DNA from: Prevotella melaninogenica | GTDB taxonomy: Bacteria > Bacteroidota > Bacteroidia > Bacteroidales > Bacteroidaceae | Length of the DNA: 64,000 nt | NCBI RefSeq assembly: GCF_018128065.1 | Contig: NZ_CP072359.1 | Coordinates: 868,001 to 932,000 of the forward strand | Direction: 5' to 3' | Part shown: in pieces, positions 18,806-28,597 of the stretch | How the letters are laid out: each line of letters starts with the position of its first letter | Position numbering within the stretch: position 1 is the first letter of the stretch | Notes under the pieces: generated by a model | Database searches by the model: none | Seen by the model: only the letters and a program-made list of their open reading frames with translations | Told to the model about the DNA's origin: nothing | Made by a program: the position numbers and the translations under genes

Positions 18806-20316
18806 TTAACGAAGCTTCTGCTTGCCAGTTGAGAGCATTTCAATGGTTTTGAAGCGGATGCTATGTGGCATTTCCGCACGTGAAAGTTGTGGTTGGAGCC
18901 AGTCGAGGAGTGTTAGCTCTGTTAGAGTAGCCTTTGGCGTACATTCTATTTCCGTGTGGATGACATTGCCAAAGTTAGGGTCGGGAACGTTAAAGGCACG
19001 TGCTGCAATGATCATAGGGTGGGAGAGAAGAACCTGCTCAATGTGTTCTGGCTGTACGTTCTCACCTCCGCAGACCACCATTCGGTCGGCTCTACCATGA
19101 TGAAAGAAGTAACCTTCGCTATTCTGAGAAACTAAATCGCCTGTATTTTGCCATTGTTTTTCTTTTCCATGCATAGCCCAACGAGAACGTACCCAAAGTG
19201 TTCCTATTCCTTTTTATTGAGATTTTTTATTTTACAGTCAACTCCTTGAATAGGCTTACCTAAGGTTGTCTCTTCGAAGGAAGCTAATTCTTTAGGTGTT
19301 GCCAGCATAAAGAATCCTGCTTCAGACGTACCATAAAGGTTAAAGAGCACCTCACCAATTTGTTGATGAGTCATGTCGATAAGGCTTTTAGGAAGTTTAT
19401 CGCCACCGCTTATAAGACAACGTAGACTCTTCATCTTCTCCTTTGCTTTTTCAATCTGCCAAAAACGTGAGAGCATAGCAGGAACAATAGGCATGACCTC
19501 TATCTGTTCACGCTGGATAATCTCTAAGGTTTTGATAGCATCGAAGCGTTTTTGTAGGCATACTTTCTTACCCATAAGTAAGGAGATGATAAGCGTTGAA
19601 AGTCCGAAACCATGATAGAATGGCAGTGAAATCAGTACACTCTTATATTCGTAGATTCTGATGTTGTGTAGTAGCGCAAGCAATGGAGGAAGAAAAGAGG
19701 TGACAGAGGGGCGGTGGGCAATACTCTTAAAGTCACCACTTGTTCCTCCTGAGTGAATGGTTATTTCTCCTCCTCGCCAGATTTTAGGGAGTTTTATATC
19801 CCTTGTTTGCGCCTCCTTAGATAAAAGGAGGTCGCTTAGTGTCTCTGTTGTAACAGCTGTACAAGGAGTTCCTGTGGGAATCTGTTTGAGGTCTTCGTCA
19901 TATACAAAGAGTTGATAGTGATGCTTTTGTAAGGCTGCTGTTATCTGTTTTGTGCCTAAGTCTGTGCTAAGCAAGGTGGTGTGTATGCCTAATCGTGACA
20001 GTGCATGTAGAAGAATGGTTAAGGTAAGGCTGTTACGTCCTATCAAAGCCACTCTCATTTTGGGTTGGAGGTGGTATTTTGTGTGGAGTATCTGTGCGAG
20101 TTGACGAGTACGATTGTAGAGTTCTCGATAGGTCAAAGATAGGCTGTCATTAATGACAGCACAGCGTTGTGGATAGAAGTAAGTAACGAAGCGAAGTAGC
20201 GCCATCAGGCTAATACCTTCCAAGATGAGGCTTTTTGCCCACACAAATAAGCCCTTTAGTGAGATTATGTGTAAGCGATAGAGGATTGAAAAGATAGAGA
20301 CGTTTCTGCTTTTCAT
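18806..20316 (-). pseudogene. AMP-binding acyl-CoA ligase, frameshifted
   Basis: This is an adenylate-forming ligase. The first part (370 residues, from ATG 20316) has the nucleotide motif ITIHSGGTSGDFKSI and the NLYGTSEAG motif, and ends ...KNLNKKE. The rest (TLWVRSRWAMHGKEKQWQNTGDLV, GRADRMVVCGGENVQPEHIE, LSTGKQKLR with the catalytic Lys region) is in another frame. Adding one A to the A5 run at 19215-19211 restores NKKGIGTLWVRS and a protein of about 500 residues. It overlaps the SDR gene upstream by 4 nt. The acyl substrate is unknown. Decay or a sequencing slip is equally possible. Confidence 0.85.
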
Positions 20317-21161
20317 GTCATTCGTTTATAATATAGCTGTATAATTGGCGCGAGGATGTGGACTATCGGAGCAGATAACTTAGCCCACCATGGTTTATAA
20401 CTCTTGTTCTTTCGTATGGCAAGTTTCAACAGAATATTGGCTGCATCAGATGGGGCGTAAGCAGGTAGATGCTTGTATTGTTCGTTAACATCCGACATCG
20501 CTGTGTGAACTAAGGGTAAATAGGCTATCTGTACGCGGACACCTAATGCGGCAAACTCGCTGTTCGCTGTCTCACACCATGTATTCGCAGCACTTTTTGA
20601 AGCATGATAAGCCGACCAACCCGGTGCCATTGGATAGAGTGTACTCACTGATGAAGAGTAGATGATACGCCCTTTGCTTGCTTTCAAAGCAGGTAAGATA
20701 GCTAATGAAAGTGCGATCAAGGAACGATAGTTGAGGTCTATGGTGCGGTCATAGTCGTGGAGCCGGTCTACGGCATCATTGATCTTGCGATGGATAGATT
20801 TACCCGCATTGCAAAAGAAGTAATCCAACCGTAGTAGTGTTTTCCTTAGTTTTTGGCAAAGCTGTTCCAGTTCTTCTCTGTCTCTTAGGTCTATTGCGCA
20901 GTAGTCTGCACTACTTCCCATTTGCTTAGCTTTGGCACATAAGAGACGTAAGTCCGCTTCACTACGAGCAATGAGGAAGACATTTGCACCTGCACTGATT
21001 ATTTTTTCGGTTAATGCCCTACCTATTCCATGCGATGCACCCGTCACAAGTATCCACTTCCCAGAGAAGTGTTCTCTTGTAATGTCAGGTGAAAGACTTA
21101 TGGTTGGGTAAGCCAAAGCACCTCCAATAGCTATTATCTTTTTTCTGAGAGACGTCATCAT
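20313..21161 (-). CDS. short-chain dehydrogenase/reductase
   Basis: This 282-residue NAD(P)-dependent oxidoreductase of the classical SDR type has the cofactor motif TGASHGIG at about residues 40-47, NAG in FFCNAGKS, the catalytic Ser in IYSSSVST, and YHASK as the active-site Tyr/Lys. A hydrophobic C-terminus (APIVHILAPIIQLYYKRMT) may touch the membrane. It overlaps the acyl-CoA ligase start by 4 nt, so the two form an operon and may process the same fatty-acyl or isoprenoid substrate. The exact substrate is not readable. Confidence 0.88.
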   Translation of the reverse strand: MMTSLRKKIIAIGGALAYPTISLSPDITREHFSGKWILVTGASHGIGRALTEKIISAGANVFLIARSEADLRLLCAKAKQMGSSADYCAIDLRDREELEQLCQKLRKTLLRLDYFFCNAGKSIHRKINDAVDRLHDYDRTIDLNYRSLIALSLAILPALKASKGRIIYSSSVSTLYPMAPGWSAYHASKSAANTWCETANSEFAALGVRVQIAYLPLVHTAMSDVNEQYKHLPAYAPSDAANILLKLAIRKNKSYKPWWAKLSAPIVHILAPIIQLYYKRMT

Positions 21162-21178
21162 AACTCTTTTCTAACAAT

Positions 21179-21300
21179 CAGTAGTGCTTGTTTTGATAAC
21201 CAATAGCGATGTGATTAATGCTCCGCACATCATGTGTTAGGCATGAACACAATGTGTGTTGGGCATCCGCACATCATGTGCTAAGCAATAACACGTTGGA
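21179..21300. repeat. 22-bp tandem repeat array C
   Basis: Three full units (21229-21250, 21251-21272, 21273-21294) follow two less regular copies. The alternating ends are CCGCAC and GAACAC/TAACAC. This is the longest array of the family in the window, located between two minus-strand genes. Confidence 0.8.
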
Positions 21301-21446
21301 TGAAAATGGGTAGAACGCTTTATTGTTGTCGTTATAACATGGCATCGTAAGGCACTAACACCAAAGTTATACAGAGAAGTTCTGTTAGATATCCATGTTA
21401 TCTTCCCCTCTACCTGTAGTTTGTCGTTTTACGTTTCCCCTAACCT

Positions 21447-22172
21447 TTATATTATTTCTAAGCTGTAATGCTGATAATCACGCACGATAGTATAGAGGAA
21501 TTTCTCGTCAGCAGTGTTCGTATCAGATATTTTGAGGTGTTCTCGTACCTTAGCTGCAAGAGAAGCAATACGACGTTCGCGCTCGTATCCGTATTCAGTA
21601 TTGAGCGTACGTTGGATAACATCAAGTTGGTTAAGTGAAAGGTCTTCAGCCTGCGGATAGACTGGTTTGTATTTTCGGTCAAGGTAATAGAACTCGTCAA
21701 GCGATACTTGAATCTTTCGATAGTCATTGAGTCGAATTACCATTGTTCCTGCAGCGAGGTCGCCCAATCGCTGTGAGTTCTTAGAAATAAGAATGATAAG
21801 TGCACCAATCCCCGAGAAACCAAGGTCGACGAGTTGTAGAAGCCAGCGCATGAAGAATTCTCCAATACCCGGTGTTGTACCGTCTTTCTTCACCACACGT
21901 ATGCGCATTACCATCTTTCCAACGCTTTGTCCATGGTTGAAAAGTTCCATAAGGAAATGGTAAAAGACAGCTGGAAGATAGACACCAATCATCCATACAA
22001 GTCCATTCGAGAAAAAAGAAAGATTCAGCTCGCTAATAAGGAGTGTGATACCAATCAGATAACATACAACCAGAAAGCCATCGATTATTTGTGCTATGAT
22101 ACGCTCTCCTAAACTGGCTGGTGACTGACTTATCTGTACGTATTGCCCTGTGATAATATTGGCTTCAGACAT
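21447..22172 (-). CDS. RDD-family membrane protein
   Basis: The 241 residues contain three or four transmembrane segments in residues about 25-150. The RDD signature is visible (LGERIIAQIIDGFLVVCYLIG; then RIRVVKKDGTTPGIGEFFMRWL and LGDLAAGTMVI). The C-terminal 90 residues are cytosolic and helical. RDD proteins have been linked to ion or solute transport, but the role here is unknown. The gene is divergent from the SpoIIM-MoxR operon, a pairing seen often in Bacteroidota, and may act with it. Confidence 0.88.
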   Translation of the reverse strand: MSEANIITGQYVQISQSPASLGERIIAQIIDGFLVVCYLIGITLLISELNLSFFSNGLVWMIGVYLPAVFYHFLMELFNHGQSVGKMVMRIRVVKKDGTTPGIGEFFMRWLLQLVDLGFSGIGALIILISKNSQRLGDLAAGTMVIRLNDYRKIQVSLDEFYYLDRKYKPVYPQAEDLSLNQLDVIQRTLNTEYGYERERRIASLAAKVREHLKISDTNTADEKFLYTIVRDYQHYSLEII

Positions 22173-22199
22173 TTCGTTGAGAATTATATGTTATTTCTG

Positions 22200-22230
22200 T
22201 TGCAAATGTAAGAAAAAAACTCTACTTTTG
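22200..22230 (+). promoter_or_regulatory. promoter of the SpoIIM-MoxR operon, overlapping a divergent -7 box
   Basis: On the plus strand a TTG -33 element (22200-22202), 20-bp spacing and TACTTTTG (22223-22230) fit the consensus. On the minus strand TACATTTG (22210-22203) could drive the RDD gene. The two overlap, so the RDD gene and the operon may be expressed in a linked way. Confidence 0.65.
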
Positions 22231-22273
22231 TTCCCTAAATAATAATAATGTGTAAAATACGTGTAAAGTTTGC

Positions 22274-23254
22274 ATGAAAGAGATACTTTTCATACGCAAT
22301 AATATTGAGAAGTGGCGGGCAATGGAGGACATGATAGATAATGTCAAGTTTGAGATGCCTGATCAGTTGGCTGATGCTTATACGGAGCTAACAGCCGATC
22401 TCGCCTTTGCACAGACACATTATCCTCGTTCACGTATTACGATTTATCTCAATAATCTTGCTTCCGCACTCCATAATGAAATCTACCGTAATAAACGGGA
22501 GAAATGGTCGCGTATGGTGACTTTTTGGACACAGGAGGTGCCAGATGTGATGTGGAAAGAACGTAAGTTGCTACTTCTGTCATTCATTATTTTTATGGTG
22601 AGTGTGCTGATAGGTGTTGTCTCAACCTTAGGGGATGAGTCTTTTCCACGCCTGATACTTGGTGATGGGTATATGGATATGACACTTGAGAATATGGCGA
22701 AAGGTAATCCGATGGGGGTATATGGCAATGAAGAAGAGGGAAGTATGTTTCTTGGGATTACGTTGAACAATATCATGGTGTCGTTTAATGTCTTTGTTTC
22801 AGGAGTGTTGACGAGCTTTATGTCGGGCTTTCTTCTGTTCCGAAATGGTATCATGGTCGGTTGTTTTGATACTTTCTTTTATCAACATGGGTTGTTGGGT
22901 GAGAGCCTTTTAGCCACGATGTTGCATGGAACGTTGGAACTTTCAGCTATCATTGTCTCAGGTGCAGCAGGCTTGGCAATCGGTAATGGTTGGCTTTTCC
23001 CAGGCACTTACTCACGTTTGGTCAGCTTTCAACGTGGTGCAAAGAGGGGAATGAAGATTGTTGTAGGAACCATCCCCATCTTTATCATGGCAGGTTTTAT
23101 TGAAGGTTTCATCACTCGTCATACAGAGTTGAATGACTTTATCCGCCTCAGTATTATACTTGCTTCATTGGCGTTTGTCGTGTATTATTTTATTTACTTA
23201 CCATATAAACGTAATTACCATTTAAACAATGAGAATAGAAAGACCAAAGGTTGA
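22274..23254 (+). CDS. SpoIIM-like (DUF95) membrane protein
   Basis: This 326-residue protein of the stage II sporulation protein M family has a cytosolic N-terminus of about 95 residues (MKEILFIRNNIEKWRAMEDMI). At least five transmembrane segments follow, with the family's EGSMFLGITLNNIMVSF and GTLELSAIIVSGAAGL segments. Prevotella does not sporulate; the family is common next to MoxR/DUF58 clusters. It is the first gene of a six-gene operon and overlaps the next gene by 26 nt. Confidence 0.88.
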   Translation: MKEILFIRNNIEKWRAMEDMIDNVKFEMPDQLADAYTELTADLAFAQTHYPRSRITIYLNNLASALHNEIYRNKREKWSRMVTFWTQEVPDVMWKERKLLLLSFIIFMVSVLIGVVSTLGDESFPRLILGDGYMDMTLENMAKGNPMGVYGNEEEGSMFLGITLNNIMVSFNVFVSGVLTSFMSGFLLFRNGIMVGCFDTFFYQHGLLGESLLATMLHGTLELSAIIVSGAAGLAIGNGWLFPGTYSRLVSFQRGAKRGMKIVVGTIPIFIMAGFIEGFITRHTELNDFIRLSIILASLAFVVYYFIYLPYKRNYHLNNENRKTKG

Positions 23255-24221
23255 ACTGTATCAAGTTCGTGGATTCGGTGAGAAATTTACTGCGATTTTT
23301 GATTTTATTCGTGAGAATTTCAAACTTTTGTTGCGTGCATGTACTTACTTGCTTTTGCCATTTTGTATGTTGCAAGGCTTCGCAATGGAGGCTATGATGA
23401 AAGTCTTAACGCCTTTTTATAACAACACTTTTGATATAGGTGATGATGCTGACGTAGCGCAGGGTATGATGTTTAGATTAGGTTCTTCATACTTGGGATA
23501 TTTTATTTGTATACTGATAGGCTCTACCTTATTGGCAGGCATCTGTTATGGTATGGTGAAATACTATCATAAGAGCCCTAATAGACTTCGCGATGTGACA
23601 ATGACTGACTTAAAACCTGTAATCATTCAGGTTATTAAACGCTCATTGGCAATGACTGCTGTTCTCGTCGTTCTGTTTATAGCTATTTTGGTTTTTATCA
23701 TCTTCATCTCAGTAACACTAAGTGCACCAATATTAGCAATTATACCTATTCTTGCATTAGCTGTATGCTGCTTGCCTATTTCTATGGCATTACCTGTCTA
23801 TATTTTTGAAGATGATGAAACGCTATTTAGCTCTATTTCTCGTGGTTTGACACTGGGTTTCCATTCGTTTTGGTCGTTGTTTGGCTTGATGTTTGTGATA
23901 GGCCTCATGACAAATATCTTGTCTTCAATTACATCAATTCCTTGGTATATCTTGACTGTCGTTAAGTCTGTTTTGACGATTTCGAATACTGCTCAGAGTT
24001 CTTTTGCAGTAAGCCCATTGTATAGCTTCATCGTATATTTGTCATCTGTATTTATGAACTTCGGTATGTATCTTGCGATGACAATCTCTACCTTCGCCTT
24101 GGCTTTTCATTATGGAAGCATTGCAGAGGAGGAAGATGGCTTATCTGTTGAGGAAGATATACAGCATTTTGATGAGTTAGCAGAGAAAGATACAGATATT
24201 GATAACTTCGGAAAACTCTGA
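23229..24221 (+). CDS. polytopic membrane protein of the MoxR cluster
   Basis: The 330 residues contain about six transmembrane helices (residues about 38-60, 85-110, 140-190, 205-235, 260-290). A cytosolic acidic tail ends ...DTDIDNFGKL. The start overlaps the SpoIIM-like gene by 26 nt, and the DUF4129 gene begins 12 nt downstream. No catalytic motif is visible. The association with MoxR and DUF58 proteins suggests an envelope or stress role, inferred from context only. Confidence 0.8.
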   Translation: MRIERPKVELYQVRGFGEKFTAIFDFIRENFKLLLRACTYLLLPFCMLQGFAMEAMMKVLTPFYNNTFDIGDDADVAQGMMFRLGSSYLGYFICILIGSTLLAGICYGMVKYYHKSPNRLRDVTMTDLKPVIIQVIKRSLAMTAVLVVLFIAILVFIIFISVTLSAPILAIIPILALAVCCLPISMALPVYIFEDDETLFSSISRGLTLGFHSFWSLFGLMFVIGLMTNILSSITSIPWYILTVVKSVLTISNTAQSSFAVSPLYSFIVYLSSVFMNFGMYLAMTISTFALAFHYGSIAEEEDGLSVEEDIQHFDELAEKDTDIDNFGKL

Positions 24222-24233
24222 TAATACGGTTCT

Positions 24234-24845
24234 ATGTTACAGCCATTGAGTGATACCTTGTCGTGTGATTCTGCGTTACTTCATCAGTTTCGTTCTGATG
24301 AGGCGTATAACTATGCGCAAGAGTTACAAGCACCTGAACTTGATTGGTGGGATTGGCTGATGTCAAAGATAGGCGAATTCCTGTCTGAGATATTCGATAT
24401 TCAAGGCAAAGGGGATTTCCGTATAGTGATCTACATCATTCTTGCGCTTGCTGTTATCGCCCTAATAGCTTTCATTTTGTATCGTTATCAATTCAAACTC
24501 TTTGGTAGAGCGGGTAAGATAGCGAATGAAGATGATGAAGAAGATAATATCTATGGCGTTGACTTCGATGCTGTTTATGCCAAAGCAATGGCTCAGAAGG
24601 ATTATTATAAGGCTGTTAGAATCGTTTACTTGCGCACACTTCGCTGGTTATCAGATGGTAATAAGATTAGTTGGCAGCTCTATAAGACGCCTACACAGTA
24701 TACCCATGAGTTCCTTTCAGCTGAGTTTCAGCGCATGACAACAGTTTTTATGCGTGTGAGATACGGTAATTATGAAGTGTCAGAGGAACTGGTAAGGCTG
24801 ATGACAGACTTAGAAAGCCAGATAAAGAAAGGAGGCGTAGAATGA
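24234..24845 (+). CDS. DUF4129-domain membrane protein
   Basis: The 203 residues comprise a periplasmic N-terminal part, one transmembrane helix at about residues 63-85 (IVIYIILALAVIALIAFILY) and a cytosolic C-terminal DUF4129 domain (AMAQKDYYKAVRIVYLRTLRWLSD... LRFxRVRYGNY type ending). Its last codons overlap the next gene by 4 nt (ATGA). DUF4129 proteins accompany transglutaminase-like or MoxR/DUF58 modules; the function is unknown. Confidence 0.85.
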   Translation: MLQPLSDTLSCDSALLHQFRSDEAYNYAQELQAPELDWWDWLMSKIGEFLSEIFDIQGKGDFRIVIYIILALAVIALIAFILYRYQFKLFGRAGKIANEDDEEDNIYGVDFDAVYAKAMAQKDYYKAVRIVYLRTLRWLSDGNKISWQLYKTPTQYTHEFLSAEFQRMTTVFMRVRYGNYEVSEELVRLMTDLESQIKKGGVE

Positions 24846-26092
24846 ACAAGCGGTTTTGGTTCTTCGTAGTTGCTTTCCTTGTCTTCGTTTTCCTATTAGA
24901 GTGGAATGCGCCTTCAAAGTTTGTTTGGAATCCAACTTTCAATCATTACGATAAGCAACCATTTGGTTGTGCGGTGTTCGACTCACTGATGAAGAAGTCA
25001 ACTCCTGCGGGTTATGTGGTGACACGGAAGACTTTCCCGCAGTTAGAACGTGAGGGTTACGGTAAGAAACCGCACGCTTTCTTGGTTATGGCAAGTAGCA
25101 TAGAATTGACCGAGACAGATCTTCGGGCTTTGGACAAGCTATTGAAGAATGGTAATAAGGTCTTTATCGCAACTTCTTATCTGAATCCTGACTCTTTATT
25201 TCCTGACTTGAATGTAAGTATGGATGGGACAGGTGCATTCTCTCCTTTGCAGGTTCAGGCGGCACTAAAACATCAGTCAATCCTCTATGACACATTAGGT
25301 TGGACTCAACAGGTGCCTTATCAGGAAAAAGAATACCATGTCTATTCTGCTATGACAGGTAGTAATGTCGATATAGAAGGGAAAGTTACGTGTGACACTT
25401 TGCTTAGCGGCTGGGTTCCTAAGGAGTATTCTGACTCTACAGAAGGCTACTGGGCACCACGTGTGGTCAGCATTAAACGAGGAAAGGGAGAACTCTTCCT
25501 TTCTTGTGAACCATTATTGATGACCAATTATGGAATCCTTGATACTCAGACTAATGGTCTCATCTTCCGTTTGATGTCACAGTTTAGAGGGTTGCCAATT
25601 ATCCGCACTGAAGCATACGGTCCTGAGACGGAATTTGAAACGGATACTCCATTGCGCTTCTGGTTACAAAATGAACCTCTCCGATGGGCTGTCTACCTCA
25701 CCTTAGGAGGACTATTACTCTTCTGTATATTCTACGCACGAAGGAGACAACGCGTTATCCCAATAGTGGAAGAGCCTGCGAACCGTTCGTTGGAGTTTGT
25801 TAAGCTGATCGGAACCCTTTATCATCAGAAGCATATTAATCGAGACTTGCTGCAGAAAAAGTATAGTTATTTTGCAGAGACTTTACGTCGTATGACGATG
25901 ATAGATATCGAAGATGTTGAGTCAAGGAAGGAGAATATAGCACAGATAGCCCTTCGAACAGGAATGCCAGAGGCAGAAGTGCGAATGATACTCGACCGTG
26001 TCGAACGTTATTTGCAGGGTAATGATGAACTAAAAGATGCTGCTCTGCGAAAGGCAATAGATGGTATGGATATGATAATCAATAAGCTATAA
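24842..26092 (+). CDS. DUF4350-domain membrane protein
   Basis: This 416-residue protein has an N-terminal anchor (residues about 5-21), a periplasmic domain with the DUF4350 pattern (PFGCAVFDSLM, ALDKLLKNGNKVFIATSYLNPDSLF) and a second helix near residue 285. A cytosolic helical C-terminus of about 120 residues follows. It resembles GldG/ABC-accessory-like folds in which a Rossmann-type domain senses or binds ligands. An AAAGGAGG ribosome site lies just before the ATG, unusual in strength for this phylum. Confidence 0.82.
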   Translation: MNKRFWFFVVAFLVFVFLLEWNAPSKFVWNPTFNHYDKQPFGCAVFDSLMKKSTPAGYVVTRKTFPQLEREGYGKKPHAFLVMASSIELTETDLRALDKLLKNGNKVFIATSYLNPDSLFPDLNVSMDGTGAFSPLQVQAALKHQSILYDTLGWTQQVPYQEKEYHVYSAMTGSNVDIEGKVTCDTLLSGWVPKEYSDSTEGYWAPRVVSIKRGKGELFLSCEPLLMTNYGILDTQTNGLIFRLMSQFRGLPIIRTEAYGPETEFETDTPLRFWLQNEPLRWAVYLTLGGLLLFCIFYARRRQRVIPIVEEPANRSLEFVKLIGTLYHQKHINRDLLQKKYSYFAETLRRMTMIDIEDVESRKENIAQIALRTGMPEAEVRMILDRVERYLQGNDELKDAALRKAIDGMDMIINKL

Positions 26093-26144
26093 AGGCTATG
26101 GATGAGCAAATAAAAATGTAATTGAAGAGCAAACAATAAATAAG

Positions 26145-27119
26145 ATGGAAGAGAATAGAGAAGAAAGAACCGACCTTACTGCATTTAGCCAAAAGGTGAT
26201 GCAAGTACGAGGAGAAGTTAGTAAGGTTATTGTTGGTCAGCAAGAGGCTGTCGCCCTGTTGTTAACAGCGATTCTTGCTGATGGTCATGTGCTGATTGAA
26301 GGCGTACCAGGTGTTGCAAAAACCTTGTTGGCACGTCTGATGTCACGTCTGATTGATGCCCGTTTTAGTCGTATTCAATTCACGCCAGACCTCATGCCAA
26401 GCGATGTACTCGGTACGACAGTGTTCAATATGAAGACCTCTGAGTTCGACTTCCATGAAGGTCCGGTATTCTCAGATATCGTTCTTGTTGATGAAATCAA
26501 CCGTGCCCCTGCAAAGACACAGGCAGCTCTTTTCGAGGTAATGGAGGAACGTCAGGTGACAATCGATGGTACTACTCGTCGTATGAGCGATGTTTATACG
26601 ATTATTGCAACACAGAACCCAGTAGAACAGGAGGGGACATATCGTCTACCAGAAGCTCAGCTCGACCGTTTCCTCTTCAAGATAAGTATGGGTTACCCAT
26701 CTGTTGACGAGGAAATGAATATCCTCAAGCGTCATCAGGAGAAGAGAAACCTCATCAAGTTGGAGGATGTTAAACCAGTGCTGACCATCGATGAGCTTTT
26801 GGAGATGCGTAAGAAACTTGATACTGTATATATTGAGGAGAGCCTCCTACGCTATATAGCAAATATCGTCCAGCAGACTCGCATATCAAAGGCAGTCTAC
26901 CTTGGTGCCAGTCCACGTGCTTCTGTTGCTATGCTCAATGCTGCCAAGGCATCAGCTTTGTTGGGTGGGCGTGACTTTGTAACGCCAGAAGACATCAAGT
27001 TTGTTACTCCAAGTATTCTCCAACATCGTCTTATCCTCACTGCTGAGGCAGAAATGGAGGGTTATACTCCATTGAAGGTTGCGCAGAAGCTGATTGACAA
27101 GGTGGAAGTTCCTAAATAA
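26145..27119 (+). CDS. MoxR-family AAA+ ATPase
   Basis: The 324 residues include Walker A GVPGVAKT (about 58-65), Walker B LVDEINRAPAKTQAALFEVMEERQVTIDG, sensor-1 ATQNPVEQEGTYRLPEAQLDRF and the AAA lid. MoxR ATPases act as chaperones that insert cofactors or remodel VWA-domain partners. The DUF58 gene that follows 37 nt downstream is the expected partner. It is cytosolic. Confidence 0.95.
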   Translation: MEENREERTDLTAFSQKVMQVRGEVSKVIVGQQEAVALLLTAILADGHVLIEGVPGVAKTLLARLMSRLIDARFSRIQFTPDLMPSDVLGTTVFNMKTSEFDFHEGPVFSDIVLVDEINRAPAKTQAALFEVMEERQVTIDGTTRRMSDVYTIIATQNPVEQEGTYRLPEAQLDRFLFKISMGYPSVDEEMNILKRHQEKRNLIKLEDVKPVLTIDELLEMRKKLDTVYIEESLLRYIANIVQQTRISKAVYLGASPRASVAMLNAAKASALLGGRDFVTPEDIKFVTPSILQHRLILTAEAEMEGYTPLKVAQKLIDKVEVPK

Positions 27120-27156
27120 CGTGACAGGAGAAAAATCTTAGACAAATAAAGAAGAA

Positions 27157-28470
27157 ATGTTCCTTACTAAAAGGTTTTATATCATCTTAGCAAGTCTCAC
27201 CCTGCTTGCAGGGTTAGGTTATGTGTACCCACATCTTTTCATCGTCGCAAAGATGTTTCTGTTTATCTTTGTGGCTATGGTTGTGGTTGATGCTGTTATG
27301 CTCTATCATCATCGTGGAGTCGCAGCGAGTCGAACCTGTTCCGAACGTTTCTCTAATGGTGATAAGAATGTTGTCAAGATAAGCCTTGAAAGTAAATATC
27401 CTTTCCCTGTATGGCTGACGGTTATAGATGAGGCTCCAGAGGTGTTCCAACGGAGAGATATTAGCTATAAGAGTCGTCTAACAGCAATGGGCAAGAAGAC
27501 CATTCGTTATACACTTATCCCTAAGAAGCGAGGCGTTTATTCCTTTGGTAAGATTCGTTGTTTTACGCGTACTATCATAGGACTTGTTGAGCGTCGTTAC
27601 ACCTTGGGCAGTGCAGAAGATGTAAAGGTATATCCTTCTTACATGATGCTGAACCGCTATGAATTCCTTGCGATAAGCAATAACCTCACAGAGCTGGGTA
27701 TAAAACGAATTCGTCGGGTGGGCAACAATACAGAGTTTGAACAGATAAAAGACTATGTGAAGGGTGACGAATACCGAAGCATAAACTGGAAGGCGAGTGC
27801 TCGTCGCAATCAGCTGATGGTGAATGTCTATCATGATGAGCGTTCTCAACAGATATTCTCGGTTATTGATAAGGGACGTGTGATGCAGCAGTCGTTTCGT
27901 GGAATGACACTTCTCGACTATAGTATTAATGCTGCTTTAGTGTTGTCATACGTTGCTATGCGTCGTGATGACAAGGCAGGGCTGATAACCTTTGCAGACA
28001 AGATGGATACGTTTGTTGCTCCTTCCAAGCGAACTGGACAAATGCAACTCCTCTTAGAGTCGCTTTATGCACAGGAAACGAAGTTTGATGAGAGTGATTT
28101 TAGTGGCTTGTGTGCTAATGTTCATAAGTTAGTGAGCAAGCGTAGTTTGTTTATTATTTATACAAACTTCTCTGGTATAACAGCCCTTAACCGGCAATTG
28201 TCCTACTTGAAATTGCTTAGTCAGTGGCACCGTGTACTTGTTGTATTCTTTGAAGATGCGGAAATGAATGATTATATTCATTCTCCGAAGCACTCGATAG
28301 AGGAATATTATCAGCATGTTATTGCAGAGAAGTTTGCTTCTGAAAAGCGTTTGATAGTCTCAACACTCCGCCAGCATGGTATTTATAGCGTATTGACCAC
28401 GCCTGATAAACTTAGCATTGATGTTATCAATAAATACTTAGAAATGAAGCAAAGACAAGTCTTAACTTAG
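27157..28470 (+). CDS. DUF58 (VWA-like) membrane-anchored protein
   Basis: The 437 residues have two N-terminal transmembrane helices (residues about 5-48). A beta-rich region follows, then DUF58 with FEQIKDYVKGDEYRSINWKASAR, and a VWA-like fold at about residues 245-400 (FSVIDKGRVM... KAGLITFADKMDTFVAP). It is the usual client of MoxR ATPases and ends the operon. In Bacteroides, related Bat operons affect aerotolerance, but here no VWA BatA/BatB genes follow, so that role is not established. Confidence 0.9.
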   Translation: MFLTKRFYIILASLTLLAGLGYVYPHLFIVAKMFLFIFVAMVVVDAVMLYHHRGVAASRTCSERFSNGDKNVVKISLESKYPFPVWLTVIDEAPEVFQRRDISYKSRLTAMGKKTIRYTLIPKKRGVYSFGKIRCFTRTIIGLVERRYTLGSAEDVKVYPSYMMLNRYEFLAISNNLTELGIKRIRRVGNNTEFEQIKDYVKGDEYRSINWKASARRNQLMVNVYHDERSQQIFSVIDKGRVMQQSFRGMTLLDYSINAALVLSYVAMRRDDKAGLITFADKMDTFVAPSKRTGQMQLLLESLYAQETKFDESDFSGLCANVHKLVSKRSLFIIYTNFSGITALNRQLSYLKLLSQWHRVLVVFFEDAEMNDYIHSPKHSIEEYYQHVIAEKFASEKRLIVSTLRQHGIYSVLTTPDKLSIDVINKYLEMKQRQVLT

Positions 28471-28597
28471 TAGTATTCTTAATGATTCAATAGTAGAGAA
28501 TGATAGGTTAAGCGATAAAGTTTCCTCTCTGCAATCTAATCAGCCGTATCTTGTAATATATTATCATACTGACAATAATCTATTTTCCACTCTTCAA

